Part shown: piece by piece, positions 32,016 through 44,519 of the stretch
Position numbering within the stretch: position 1 is the stretch's first letter
Layout: every line of letters begins with the position of its first letter
Assembly: GCF_030035675.1 (NCBI RefSeq)
Contig: NC_084483.1
Coordinates: 62,001 to 126,000, forward strand
Length of the DNA stretch: 64,000 bases
Source: Rhineura floridana
Taxonomy: Eukaryota; Chordata; Lepidosauria; Squamata; Rhineuridae
Reading direction: 5' to 3'
Notes under the pieces: model-generated
What the model was told of the DNA's origin: nothing
What the model saw: only the letters and a program-made list of their open reading frames with translations
Database searches by the model: none
Made by a program: the position numbers and the translations under genes

Positions 32016-32489
32016 AAAAGAGGTATTTACCTAACTAAGAGCACTTCACACCAATAGAGTGAAGGGTAGCAGAGACATAACCAGTGCAGCTGGTACACAA
32101 AGTGACTACGCTCTAATGTAGGACTATGTGTACTAGGGCAACTATTAAAAACTCAACCCAATAAATTAATACTGAGTGTCCCATGTTAATGGATCATTTA
32201 AAAGGAACATTAAGTAAGGGTTGCTGCTTACCTTCTGGCCTCTGTTAATATCTGCACCAGCTGAAACAAGCCCATACAAATGTCGGGGTGGGGACCAAGG
32301 AAGCAAAATTTGCAAAACAGTTTCATTCTAAATTTAGGGTTCTTGCTGTCTAGTCCTATGCATCTTTAGTCAAAGGCCTGTCCCATGTTCTTCAGTGGAG
32401 CCTACTAACTGTGCTTGGGACGGCAGTATTGAGACACAATTCTGCCTACAGTTTTATGCATTTAGATCCCATTGAAATCAATAGAGAGT

Positions 32490-32990
32490 AAACAATATTA
32501 TTATTATTATTATCTTTATTTATCCCCCGCCATTTTTCCAAAATGAACTCATGGCGGCTTCCAGATAAAAAATACATATAATTAAAAACATACAAAGTCT
32601 ACATTAAAATAAGATTAAACTATTTCCAATATTAAAACCATACACACATGTAGCTAAAAGAGTTGACTAGTTTAAAAATGATATAATAAACATTAGCAAC
32701 GCAGCACCCTTCACGCCCTATCCTTAGCCTTCAATGCCAAAGGCTTGTTGGAAAAGGAAGGTCTTTGCTGTCGGCGGAAGGACTGCAAGGAGAGGGTCAT
32801 TCTTACCTCCGTAGGAAGGGAATTCCAGAGCCTAGGGGCAGCCACCGAGAAGGCCCTTTCACGCCTCCCCACTAGTCGTACTTGAGAAGATGTGGGTATT
32901 GAGAGAAGGGCCTCTCCTGAGGATCTCAGGGCCCGGGCAGGCTCATACAGGGAGATACGGTCTGATGCCTCTGTGCTGGCTTGTAATCCT
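32490..32990 (-). mobile_element. L2 LINE 3' fragment
   Basis: ATT repeats and TTTATTTATCCCCCGCC at the 3' end, then an antisense C-terminus (ERAFSVAAPRLWNSLP, SLQSFRRQ). A different subfamily from the others by its 3' end. Confidence 0.7.
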
Positions 32991-32999
32991 CATGGCCAT

Positions 33000-33430
33000 T
33001 TTAGTGGTCTACCAGATGCATTTGCAACAGCTCCCATGGACCCTTGCTTGATGAAGACAAGCTGTGGCCCTAAGCCTTGTCAAGATTCAGAGGCCTCATA
33101 ACATAAAAAAAGAGGAAAAAGTGCTGGGAAGGTGGCGAGGAGTGGACTAGCAGAAATTATGCCTAGTGTGGAACAGCACTTTCAGATGTGTTGTAGGGTA
33201 GCTCCCACTGTCTCCCCTTGGGGTCTGAGGTGAGGTTGGGCAACCTGAGGATAATGTGAGTAGTCCAGCAGCCCCAGAAGGGAAGGTCTTCTGTATCTTT
33301 AAAAGTTGTGCAGGGGGAAGGGAGAATGCCACCTTGTGGTTTTTCCCATTACAGGGCTGCAAGAACACCTGCACTTGGCTGACTTTCTCTTCTTTAAAGA
33401 TACAGGATCAGTCTCAGGCCCTGAACCTGG
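33000..33430. mobile_element. DNA-element fragment ending GGCAACCCTA
   Basis: Bases 33362-33430 (CACTTGGCTGACTTTCTC, TAAAGATACAGGATCAGTC, CCTGGCAACCCTA) match 41184-41258 closely, so they are the same end of a repeat family with a hAT-like terminus. The remainder is not recognised. Confidence 0.5.
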
Positions 33431-33779
33431 CAACCCTAGTGCCAGGAGTTTTTAGGAAAGCCTTATTCCCCTCACAGAGCGACAATTCCCAGAGTGGTTC
33501 AACAGTCAGTCCCTCTTCCCAGAGAACTTTGGGAATTGTAACTCTGTGGGAGGAAGAGGTGGCGACCATCGGAGCAACAGGGTAAGCTGTGAGCTCTGCT
33601 AACCCTGCAGCCTTTTCTTCGAAAAAAGCCTTGACACAAATTACAAAACTCCTCTTAAAAATATCTGACGGAACCAGGAATACCTCCTGCAGAGTTAGAT
33701 CAACAGCAGTACTTCTCATCTTGACAAAACAACCTCTCACTGGACACATCGTGAATCAAAGCAACCCGAAAACATTAAA

Positions 33780-34745
33780 ATGGCAGCGAAAACATCAACA
33801 TCATCAAAAAGTGAGTTAATGCAGCCCTTAATCCCTGATTCAGAGCAAGACCCAGCTACAAGCCTCCTCTCTACGCAAATTGCCTCCTTACAAAGTTCAC
33901 TGTTTCAAAAATGGGACGATAGCTTTAAGATCTTAGATGAAAAAATCTCATCCCTGACAACCAAAATGGCCGACGTTGCTAAAACTGCAGATGAGGCCTT
34001 AGATTTAGGCACTCAACACACAGAGGTGATCAAACACATTATTCACAATCAAAAAGAAATATTAACCCGCGTCGATGACCAGGAAAATTGAAGTCGTCGC
34101 CGGAATTTAAGAGTGCGTGGGATTAAGGAATGGACTGATAATAAAAATATTATTCAGGTTTTAATATCTTGGTGGTCAGCAACCATGCCAGAAGCAGGCC
34201 TTATTGCATCAGACATAGAACGCGCACACAGAAGTCTGGGTCCTCACCCAAAAAATAATGCCCCTCCTAGAGACATTATAATTGCATTTTATAATTTTGC
34301 AAAAAAAGAAGAACTGCTTAAAATTGCACGTACAAAAAATCAAATCGAATTCGAAGGCAGCCCCGTCTTATTTCTACAGGACCTGAGCACTGCAACACTG
34401 CAAAAACGTAAAGCATTTCGCCCTGCTACAGAACTACTAAGAAAAGAAGGCATCAAATATTGGTGGGGCTTCCCATTTGCGCTAATAACAGAAACTGATG
34501 GCATTCAACATAAAGCATCAACTAAAAAAGACATGCTAAATTTACTGGCACTATTCAACATCAACTCTCCGTGGGACGAAGAAGAAACAGACTCAGATGA
34601 GCTGTTCAACATGTTACTTGACTGTGACAACTGGAAATCCTTCCCTCATACCATGAGACGCAGAAGACGTCCAAGAGTGGACACAGTCAGCAACTCAATG
34701 ACTACTCACAGAGCACTAAGATCCACATCTACAAGAAAGAAATGA
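33780..34745 (+). pseudogene. L1 ORF1 (RNA-binding chaperone) with one stop
   Basis: 322 codons including one in-frame TGA (34089-34091). The first 100 residues have a Ser-rich N-terminus and a coiled coil (SLFQKWDDSFKILDEKISSL). Then comes the RRM (SRRRNLRVRGIKEW, where the TGA precedes and most L1s have Arg, consistent with a CGA to TGA change), ERAHRSLG, and the C-terminal domain (VLFLQDLSTATLQKRKAF, GIKYWWGFPFAL). In L1 this trimeric protein coats the element's RNA. Unlike the two ORF1-only elements in this window, this one keeps the C-terminal domain, and it is not closely similar to them. Confidence 0.88.
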
Positions 34746-34989
34746 ACATTCACGGATGGATCGCTGTAAGAATCAACATACAAACAGATTTCTCAAGGAC
34801 TGAATCACAAATTTCTAACATGCACAAAGGCTAAGTTGGTGCAATTTATCACAGGCCAGGGTTGGCAGAAACATAATGAGCTATTTAGTTAAAAGTTTTA
34901 TCTATTTGCTACTATTCAAATTTATACTATCTTATTCTTCTCTGACGTAATAAACCTCAGAAATTCGACCGACTAATACAGGGCTGTCA

Positions 34990-35223
34990 ATGACAACACC
35001 TGTAAGCAAAGTAAGCTTACTCTGTCTTTTATTAGTCAGGTACGGGGGTTACATGTTGGGGGGGAAGTTATGTTTTATTTGGGGTTCTCAGAGCTACACA
35101 TTCAATATATGTTATAATATATGGTTAAATACAGAAATGTTAAGATGGAAATGGTACAAAGATAAAGGATATTGGTATATTCAGGTGATCAAAACAATCA
35201 ATGTACTTATCTCTAATGGCTGA
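34990..35223 (+). other. 77-codon open frame in the L1 inter-ORF spacer
   Basis: An ATG-started frame fills the latter half of the spacer. Its TGA stop overlaps the internal ORF2 ATG at 35216 in ATGGCTGA, the arrangement used for stop-and-restart translation in some elements. There is no recognisable domain; it contains a hydrophobic start (VSLLCLLLV) and many aromatic residues. It may be chance. Confidence 0.3.
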
Positions 35224-38200
35224 ACTTAAAATACTAACTCTAAATGTAAGGGGCATGGGAGACGTAATCAAAAGACGGAGAGTTTCAGACTACATCAAAA
35301 GTCAACAACCCTCAATTATATTTCTTCAAGAAATATATAAACCAAAACCTAACTATCATCTTCTTCCACATAAATATTTTGGTAAGCAATTCTTAGCTAC
35401 GGGAGGAAATCACTCAAGAGGAGTAGGAATTATTTTTGCTAAAATATTAGATTTTCAGGTTCAAAAACAACAAATAGACCCAGAGGGCAGATATATATTC
35501 CTTTCAGGATCACTACAAAATCGTAATTACACCCTAGCTTCAATTTACTCTCCTAATACTAATCAGCTAAATTTTCTATCTAAAACACTCAAAAAACTTC
35601 AGAAATTCGCCTCAGGTGAAGTTCTTATAGGCGGGGATTTAAACATATGCAGTGACCCTATACTAGACAAAAGCATACGACTACCAAAATCGCTTGCAAA
35701 AACATCATCTCCCATACAGTCTCTACTACAAAAACATGGGTTAATAGATGCATGGCGCCACATGAATACTAATATCAAAGATTACACATATCGATCACCC
35801 AGATTTAAAACTTTCTCGAGACTAGATTACATCCTAGTATCTTCAACACTCCTCACTAATATCACCAAAGCAGAAATATACCCCAGATTGGTATCAGATC
35901 ATGCTGCAATAGGAGTAAATTTAAACACCCTAAAATACACTCCATACAACTCAATATGGAGATTTGATTCTTCCCTTACTACTGATCGATCAGTCACTAA
36001 CATACTACAAGAAAAATTAAAAGAATATTTTGAATTCAACACTACCCCTGACATTACAATGAACATTTTATGGGACGCAATGAAAGCAACAATGAGAGGT
36101 CACTGTATAAATGAAATGACCAAAAAGAATCGTCACACCGACCCAATTAAAACCCAATTATTAAAAGAAGTGGACAAATTAGAATCTCAGCATAAACAAA
36201 ATAATTCAGACACCACATTAGGAGAACTACAACAGAAAAAAAAAGAATTAGAAGCTATAGATTCTATGAAAATAGCCAAATCTCTCTGGTATACTAAACA
36301 AAAATACTATGAATGGGGAAATAAACATTCCAGATTACTAGCTCATGCTCTAAAATCACAATATACAGCTACTACAATTACAACAATTTCACATCAAGAG
36401 AACATAACCTCTGATATTAAAGAAATTAATAAATGCTTCATGGATTTTTATAAGAAATATATAATACCACACCTATTAAAACAGAGGAACTCCAAAATTT
36501 TCTCCTTGACTTTTCCCCACCCACTCCTTCAGATGCTCAAAAAACACTTCTAAACCAAGATATAACAACAGAAGAGGTGTCTACGGCAATCATAAACCTC
36601 AAACACAATAAGGCACCTGGACCAGATGGCTTTAATAGCACATTTTATAAAATCTTCAAAGATATATTAACTCCACACCTCACACAATTATTTAATTATA
36701 TTTGGTCAGGTGGAATTATCCCAGACATCTGGAAAACATCCCGTATAATAGTTATACCCAAACCAAATAAAGATAAATCAAAAGTGGAACCCTACCGCCC
36801 AATAAATCTTCTTAACCAAGATCAAAAATTATTTACTTCTATATTAGCAAATAGAATCAATTCAATGATAACTGATCTTGTTCATGTAGATCAAACAGGA
36901 TTCATTAAAGGAAGACAAATATCTGATCCCATCAGAAGACTGCTTAACATCATATATCACGCCAAAACAAACAAAAAACCATTAGGTATCTTATCCTTAG
37001 ATATATACAAGGCCTTTGATTGTTTAAACTGGAACTACCTAATTAAAGAACTAGATAAATATAAATTAGGAAATAGGATACTAAACATGATTAATCGATT
37101 ATATGACATCACCACTGCAGTAATTCGCACTAATAATCTGGATTCTGACCCCATAATAATACAAAGAGGCACGAAACAAGGATGTCCTCTCTCTCCATTA
37201 CTATTTGCTCTGGCTCTAGAACCTCTAGCCATGAAATTACGCTCACATGCTCAAATACAGGGATATAAAATTAATACGACTGACGAAGAACATCTATTAA
37301 ATTTATATGCAGATGACATGACATTAATGTTAGGAAACCCATCACAATCAGCCTCAGCACTTAAACTGATGCTTGAAAAATTTACAGAAATATCTGGTCT
37401 TTAAATAAATTTCAAGAAATCCTCTATAATGTTTTTTCATGTTGGCCCTCAAGACCAATTGACCACCCGCAAAATACTGGGAATTAATATATGTAACTCT
37501 GCTTTTAGATACCTGGGAGTTTTAATTCCCAAAAATCCATCAAAACTGTTTTATATTCATTATTACCCTTTAATACGAAAAATGAAACTAGATCTCAATA
37601 AATGGAAAAAACAATATAACCATATTAGGCCGAATAGCGACCATTCGCATGAAAATAATCCCCAGATTTCTTTATTTATTTCAAGTACTCCCTCTTCTTA
37701 TTACACATACCACTATTCTCAAATGGCAAACCATGATAAATAACTTCATCTTTCAAAATAAAAGACCAAGACTAGCAATGACATCCTTTTACACACACAC
37801 AAGTTCTGGAGGTTGGGGTCTTCCGAATTTACATTTATATTACATAGCATTTCAACTTCGCCAACTTAGCTTCATCATAATGAAATCAAAAAAATCTTGG
37901 ATTAGATTAGAAGAAAATATGTTATCGAAAGGCAAGATTTGGAATCTACCCTTCTTACCAATCACCCACACATGGATTAAAACTATTAATAATCCATATA
38001 CAAAATCCACATTCTCCATCTGGAAACAATGGCAATTAAAATTATCTTCAATATACTCCCCTTTAACTCCCTTACCTGCTTACCCGAAAGCAGGAGATGA
38101 CTTCTTGAAAAAATATATAGAAATAGGAGAGGAGAAAAATTATTTTAGATTGAGAGATTTTTTTCCACAAGGTAACCCAATCACTATTCAACAACTAAAA

Positions 38201-38992
38201 ATTGATATTCCATCTTGGAACTTAGATTGGTTACATACATACCAATTACAAACTACCCTAAAGGACCCTCAAATCAAAACATACGCTACTAAAAATATCA
38301 CACAATTTGAAAAAATATTACTAGATAGTGGTCGCTCTGGTAAAGAAATAGTCTCTAACCTATATAAAATATTACTAGAAATTGATATGGGAAAACTGAC
38401 AGGTCTGAAAAACCAATGGGAAAAAGATCTGGGATATCAGCTAGAAACATCTGAATGGTCTTCAATCTTTCATTCTAAACACAGCAAAACAATTTCTGCA
38501 ACACATAAAGAAACTATGCTGAAAACAATTCACAGATGGTATTATACACCAGTACAACTCTCTCATATATCTTCATCAACATCTCCCTTATGTTGGAGAG
38601 GATGCAATCAGAAAGGAACATACTTCCACCTATGGTGGAGTTGCCCACAGATCAAAAAAATTTGGACTTCAGTACATACCGAACTTAACAACATTACGAA
38701 AGAAAAAATACACTTAACACCGGAACTATTTTTATTATCTTTATTCAAAGATGAAAACAAAACATTAAAATCAAAACATCTGCTATGTAAACTACTCATA
38801 GCAGCGAGACTAACAATATTACAATACTGGAAAAATCAAGATGGACTTAACTTGCAGATTCGGTTCAACAAAATATGGACGATAGCTATATTGGACAAAA
38901 TCACGCTGCATCTTCGATTTCTAAGAGGTGCTGCAAAACCGGAATTGTTCACGTCAGTATGGTGGAACTACATGGAATACACCTCACAATGA
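35201..38992 (+). pseudogene. L1 ORF2 (endonuclease, reverse transcriptase, zinc knuckle), broken
   Basis: The endonuclease occupies about the first 240 residues (LNVRGMGD, FLQEIYKP, LIGGDLNICSDP, SRLDYILVS, SDHAAIGV). After a frame shift near 36500-36560 comes the reverse transcriptase: KAPGPDGFNSTFYK, YRPINLLNQDQK, QTGFIKGRQ, LDIYKAFDCLNW, GTKQGCPLSPLLFAL and LYADDMTLML at about 37303. An in-frame TAA lies at 37402-37404 and another shift near 37640-37650. The C-terminus has HRWYYTPVQL and the zinc motif C-x3-C-x7-H-x4-C at about 38592-38646. It would nick DNA and copy L1 RNA at the nick. Start choice: ATG at 35201 or 35216; MAELKILTLNVRG at 35216 fits the family better. Confidence 0.9.
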
Positions 38993-39440
38993 GACCTACA
39001 TACCCAGCTTTCTTCATCTGCAAAAACTATCTGGTTTTCCTAAACGAATAATAATACTCCTACAATTTTAAACCATCTCATGTTAATATTGTATTTAATT
39101 TTCATTCACTACAATAATCACCTGTATACCATTACTTACCAATATACTTTCCATAACATAGCACATAAACCGAATCAAAACAGGAATTGGCTCTAAAGTG
39201 GGGGGAGGGGGGAGGGTATTAAAGTTAAATTGATGTCTTTTTGTATCATTATATTATTCATGTTAAATTACTATGAAATCAATAAAAACAATTAAAAAAA
39301 ACTCTGTGGGAGGAATAGGGGTCTCCCAAGAACCCTCAGCTTCCTTCACAAACCACACTTCCCAGGATTCTTTGGAGAAAGCTATGACTGTTTAAAGTGG
39401 AATAAGACTACACACTATAAATGTATGGTGTGAGTGTGGC

Positions 39441-40095
39441 AAGGGTAGTGTAGTGTAGTGATATATTATATACAGAGCTTAATACAGTCTTTAATATTTT
39501 AAAATACTCATATCTAAGTAATAAAGTAAAGCTTGGTTACTGTCCAATATATAAATATCAGTTAGTGAGTTGTCAGAACAAATTGTATTAAATCTAATAC
39601 ACACAATATTCAGAGTCTCTTGGTACATACTTTAAAGGTGTATCATACTGAAACTGGTGGCAGCTTTATACCATAAGGCTAATCCTTGAAGGAAAGGTTT
39701 GCCTCACATACAACCCAGAAATAAATATAACCACAGTGGGTTGGGGGGCATCCAGAATCATGTAGAGGTAAGGGTGGGATACTGTGGAGTGCCCAGGCTG
39801 TAAGTGAAAACATTGCACATATTTTAGTTGGGTGGTATTGTTTGGCCTCTGTACATGTGTAGAGGATAAATTCTACAGTGTATAGGGACAGACATCTCCC
39901 TCATCTGCTGCAGGATGGCATGGATAGGTGGGAGGGGACATCACAGGTACCTAAAGTGTATCCTGCTTTGGTACTAGCCTATCTATACATAGAGATCACC
40001 TTTGGATGCTTTCTTACAGCTGTCCCTCTCACCTTAGTAGTAATGGGAGGAAAAGGCCTTCTTGGGCTACTGCTTGTGGAAAGCTCTCTTCACGG
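39441..40095. other. Unassigned
   Basis: No recognised repeat; a GTGTAGTGTAGTG run near 39450. Confidence 0.3.
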
Positions 40096-40325
40096 AAGTT
40101 TGCCTCATGTCTACTTTGATGTCTGTTCAGTGCCAGCTGAAGCCCTTTTTGCCCAGGCCTTTTAACTCTCATTCTTATGTGTGCTAATTACAATTTTATC
40201 TGCTGTCTTTAGCCTTCTTTGCTGGTTTATAATGCATTTTATTTCATAGTTTATTGTTTTACCTGAAAGCTGCCCTGAAAATATTTTTTTATTGACAGGC
40301 AGCATATAAATTTTACATATATAAA
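40096..40325 (+). mobile_element. LINE 3' end (L2-like)
   Basis: CCCAGGCCTTTTAACTC at the ORF end, then a T-rich UTR, GAAAGCTGCCCTGAAAAT and GGCAGCATATAAATTTTAC. This resembles an old L2 3' end. Confidence 0.5.
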
Positions 40326-41180
40326 CCAAGAAGAAGCACTTGCTTCATGCCCAAATCTTGCTTTTCCAACTTGAAAGAATGTTAATGTCTACATACTGGT
40401 TGTCAGGAGACATGCACACTAAACACAGAATTATGATAAACATTACCCCAACATTTGCAGAGCTTCAAGAATGGCTCATACTGTGAGCCTTTCCAGACCA
40501 TTTAAGCCTTGCAAGAGTTGTATAATTCCAGCACTGCTTTGCTTAAGATATGTAACTAAGATGGCAAAAGAACATTGATGCTTTCTTTCTTTGATCCACT
40601 GCCACTGCTAGTTAACTGTAGTCTGTAAAACATCAGGCATACGAGCCCAAATTATTCATCTCTCCTACTTTTGCTTTAAAATCTGTTCCGCTAGAAAGTA
40701 TGGCAAATAAAGGAAATGTGGATTAGAATGAAATATGAAGTGTGGACAGGTTTAAATCAGACAATAATTCCCACTAAAATGGAGATGGAAGTCAGAAAGA
40801 GAAAGAAGATTTTCAAAACTAGATGGAATTCCTTGTGCATTTTTAGCACACTGTTGAATCAGCCATGCAAAATTCACATCAGCAGAAGCCCCACAAATGA
40901 ATAGTGCACAACTACTAGATAGCTTAACAGTTTCAGCCTAAACTGAGTTGACTAAAGACTAAATACACAAATAAAAGTAATAGTAACAGTCACAATAATA
41001 ATATGGGGGAATTTGAAGGACCTGGATTTGATTCTAATGAATCGTGAAACAGAGGGTAACTAGCACAAACCAAGCACACATACACACACTGACCTGCTTG
41101 TGTGAGCAGTGTTACTCCCTCCTATGAACTGAAAACACAAGACAGAAAAGGAGTCCTATCTCGGCTGTACTGAAAGAACT
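40326..41180. other. Unassigned
   Basis: AT-rich, without a recognised element. The frame at 40716-40904 has no known domain. Confidence 0.3.
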
Positions 41181-41183
41181 CCA

Positions 41184-41258
41184 CTTGCACTTGGCTGATT
41201 TTCTCTTCTCCTAAAGATACAGGATCAGTCTCAGGCCATGAACCTGGCAACCCTACAC
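41184..41258 (+). mobile_element. Terminus of the DNA-element family also at 33362
   Basis: CACTTGGCTGATTTTCTC, AAAGATACAGGATCAGTCTC and CCTGGCAACCCTA match 33372-33430 almost base for base. Only this end is seen. Confidence 0.5.
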
Positions 41259-41440
41259 TGTACCATTCTTCAAAAACATATTCCACAATGTTTGTCATTG
41301 TTCTCAGGCCAAATTATTAATTACAGGCTGATTTATTAAACCAGCCTGTTCAAAAGTAAAACATTTCACACCATTTAAAAAGTTGTTTACCTATTAGCAT
41401 GAATCAAAAGAATATACCATAAGAAACAAAACCAAAAGCT

Positions 41441-41530
41441 CCAATCCTACCGCTAGTTACCTGGGAGCAAGTCCCATTGAATTAAATAGGACTTACTTCT
41501 GAGGAGACATGGTTAGGATTGTGCTGTAAA
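41441..41530. repeat. GAATTC-type small palindromic repeat, well preserved
   Basis: CAATCCTACCGCTAGTTACC, GCAAGTCCCATTGAATTAAA, TAGGACTTACTTCTGAGGAG and CATGGTTAGGATTG: left and right halves mirror one another around the centre. Confidence 0.65.
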
Positions 41531-42158
41531 TTATAACATTCTCTACAGATTCTTCCAAATATGTTTTCCCCTACCTTTTTTCCTGGACTATTTATTAAGC
41601 TTACATATGTATGCATTCTTGAGACGTTAAGCTGATACAATGCTTCAAGGAGGTGAGAGAGAATAGCAAAGATTTATCACTCCCTAGTTAATTGCAATAG
41701 CTTTGAAGTTGTATTAATTCAAATGTAAACTTAAGAGTTGTAATAATGTAAACAAAGAAAACCCACCGTTTTTCTGTTGTTGCATTCAAACTACCCTCAC
41801 CCTTGCAATTCAAGAATTCAGTAGCCCAGTTCCTTGCATGCAGCCTACTGCTCCTACTCCTGACTGTCAACAGAGTATCCTGCATGCAAAGGCATGGTAG
41901 TGACCCGATTTCTTTTTGTATCCCTAATCAACAGACATTTTAAAATAGTTTGGTTTTATTTGCTTTCTACTGTGCCCTACAGATCTTTTCCTTACCTAAA
42001 AATACTAGATTTTATTTAAACAAACCCATGGAATTCCAAAATAATCAGTACAATATCAGACTGATAACAATATTTGTGACATCCTTCTTCAGAAAAAGCA
42101 GGTAAAGTGTTCAGAAAACCATTAACAAGTCTTTTGTTTTCTTTAACATTTGTTTAGT

Positions 42159-42632
42159 GTGTTGGAATATGTGGTTCAACTCCAACTTGTGGGTTGAGGC
42201 TGCATGGGGTGAAAAAGGGTAGCTAGAGAGGAGACCACCTCATTGCTAGGATAATACCTATCCTTTGATCTCCTGCTGTCTCTCCCTTCCTGCTAGACTG
42301 ATATGCAGAGGATGTTGACCACATCTCCTTCCTCCTTCCTTCTCTTTTCTCTTGAGAGGGAGAGCAGACATTTTCTCTTTGTCTCTCCCTCTCCTCCAAG
42401 CATGAGGGCAAACACTAGGCTTAGTGTTTGCATCTCCAACGTAGCTAGTTAGCTAGATGTAGAACTCTTTCCTATCAAGTATGCACTTCCAGAATAAAGG
42501 TTATTTCTTATTTTAAAAGTTTAAAGCCTCTGTCTGACTAATTTGCAGGGAAGGTGTAATCTTCAGCAAAGATTCAAAAACATAAAGGCTCACTCAGTCT
42601 CTCCATTCCCAATATTGCCACTCTGTGACATA
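42159..42632 (+). mobile_element. Probable solo LTR of an old retrovirus-like element
   Basis: Begins TGTTGGAATATG and ends CACTCTGTGACA (TG...CA). An AATAAA lies at about 42494 followed by a T-rich GTTATTTCTTATTTT, as at the R/U5 border of LTRs. No target duplication was found and no internal genes are attached. A fossil; the ends are uncertain. Confidence 0.45.
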
Positions 42633-43120
42633 GGGTGCCTCCATTACGAAATAATGCACATGGTATCTTACTAAATAGGATTTGTAAAATTAACCTGTCA
42701 GTTTCCTGAATTCACATTTATAAATATGCTCAGCTGCAAGGAATATAAAAGGTTCCATTTCCACAAACAGTTTTGTATGACAGGATATTTCTCTTGTTTG
42801 TTAACTAACCTTCTTTCCTTTGAGTTCCTGGAAAGGGCTGACTTGCCTTTTAGGAAGCAGACAGATTGTAGTAACATGACAATTTTTCAAAACATTAAAA
42901 GATACATAGCAACCTTTTCTAAAAATAAATGTGAGTTTGTACAACACTCATGAAGAATTATATGTGTGCAGTTTAAAAAAGACAGACATTTTGAAATGTA
43001 ACTGCAAACGCCCAAGGGTTCACCCGCTTTGCTAGGAAAAGCTGCTTATGGCCTTCTAAGGGTCAGAGAAGGAGATTAGCTAATTAGATGGAATCCCAGG
43101 CCCTGAGTTAATTTACAAGT

Positions 43121-44462
43121 GAATTTACTAATAGGCAAAAAAAACCCTTGCAGTTTAAGAATGTACCTATAGCCAACAGATATTTCTATCAAAAGCAGGG
43201 AAATTGAGCAGCTATAGTGAATGCACCAGGGGAGCAGGAGACCTGACCTCCTCTCTGAGATATTGGACTGCCCTACAAATTGGTCAAAATGCAAACACAA
43301 TTTGGGTTGGTCTTTCACAGTCCAATCCACTTCCTGTGTAGCTTGGAAGAATTTGGTAACATGTACCTCTGAGCATATGGTGAGTGATGGCAACACCTAC
43401 CAACTCCAAAGTTGGAGAATTACATTTTTGTATGTTTGTTGGTGTTCTTCCTTTGCTTCTTTACTGTGGTACTGATGTTTCTACAGAGAATCTAATCTAG
43501 AAAATTTTATTTCTCTCATGACTCATCCTAGAAATCTGTGTCAATTTTTTTTAATTAATTTCAAATTCTTTTTACTGGTCAATGTCATATGATGGTGAAG
43601 ACAGCCTTTTGTGTTTCAAACTGGAGGTTATGCTCTATTTCTATTTTGGGTGCATTAACAGTTGAATCTGAAACTGCAGTTTGATGTAAGATCAGACTGA
43701 TTAAAATATATTGCTACCTGAGCAATGACTGTAGCTGTTGGAAAAAACACACTTAGCCTGCCCAGCATGCATATTTTCATCCTGCTATGCTTAAACCACT
43801 CCACTTATGGAAAGGTGGTCATGGTCAATTAAAAACATAGAGCACACCTAGAATTTTGCTAGAATATATTTCACCTCTCACTGGTTTTTCTTGTGCAAAC
43901 TGTGACACTCCTGATGTCCAATGGAAACTATTCTGCAGAATAGTCAGTGCCATTATTCCACAATTGTTTCTGGACTTTTTTTTAGCGTTGCTGTACTTCA
44001 CATATTCACAGAAACAGAAGCAAAAGAAAATGATTTCCTATAGGAAACTTCACTAAAATTGCAAAGTAAATCAGACATATTTAAAGTGACTATCTGAACT
44101 ATATCAACTGTATATTAATGTTGTTGCTAAAACAAGATCAGCAGAGCACATCTCTTGTTTCTGTTATTTGGCCTGATTGCAGGTGTTGCAACCACTCCCC
44201 ATATGCTCAGAGGCACATGTTACCAAATTCTTCCAAGCTACACAGGAAGTGGATTGGACTGTAAAAAACCAACCCAAATTGTGTTTGCATTTTGACAAAT
44301 TTGTAGGGCAGTACAATATCTCAGAGAGGAGTTCAGGTCTCCTGCTCCCCTGGTGCACTCACTATAGCTGCCCAATTTCCCTGCTTTTTAAAGTTTGATA
44401 GAAATATCTGTTGGCTATAAGTACATTCTTAAACCGCAACGTTTTTTGCTTATTAGTGAATT
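43121..44462. mobile_element. Element with long inverted repeats (about 290 bases)
   Basis: The left arm (43121-43400) and the right arm (44172-44462) are reverse complements of each other with roughly nine bases in ten matching by eye: shared blocks include AAGAATGTACCTATAGCCAA, CCAGGGGAGCAGGAGACC, TTGCAAACACAATTTGGGTT-like and GCTTGGAAGAATTTGGTAAC. The 770-base middle shows no recognised gene. It could be a foldback DNA element, or two copies of one repeat in opposite orientation. Confidence 0.6.
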
Positions 44463-44519
44463 TCTTTGCTTTTTAATCCAGGAGGTAAGATATGGGATCC
44501 TGTGCAAGTTTGCTGAGAA

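Larger units (their letters stand above)
33556..39300 (+). mobile_element. Nearly full-length L1 LINE
   Basis: Flanked by the 15-base duplication ACTCTGTGGGAGGAA (33541-33555 and 39301-39315). It has a 5' UTR of about 220 bases, ORF1, an unusually long inter-ORF spacer of about 450 bases, ORF2, a 3' UTR with a GGGGGGAGGGGGGAGGG purine tract near 39203-39220, and a short A-rich end (AATAAAAACAATTAAAAAAA). ORF1 has one stop, and ORF2 about three lesions, so the copy is inactive but fairly young. It inserted in a MITE. Confidence 0.92.
33431..39440. mobile_element. MITE split by the L1
   Basis: The left part (33431-33555) and right part (39301-39440) join across the L1 into one repeat: CACAGAGCGACAATTCCCAG, GAACTTTGGGAATTGTAACT, then GGGTCTCCCAAGAACCCTCAG and CACTTCCCAGGATTCTTTGG. 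The same repeat, uninterrupted but shorter, is at 47516-47770. Confidence 0.7.

Noticed and set aside
43221-44358. Two similar short proteins (MHQGSRRP...) on opposite strands
   Set aside because: They are the two arms of one inverted repeat; no known domain.
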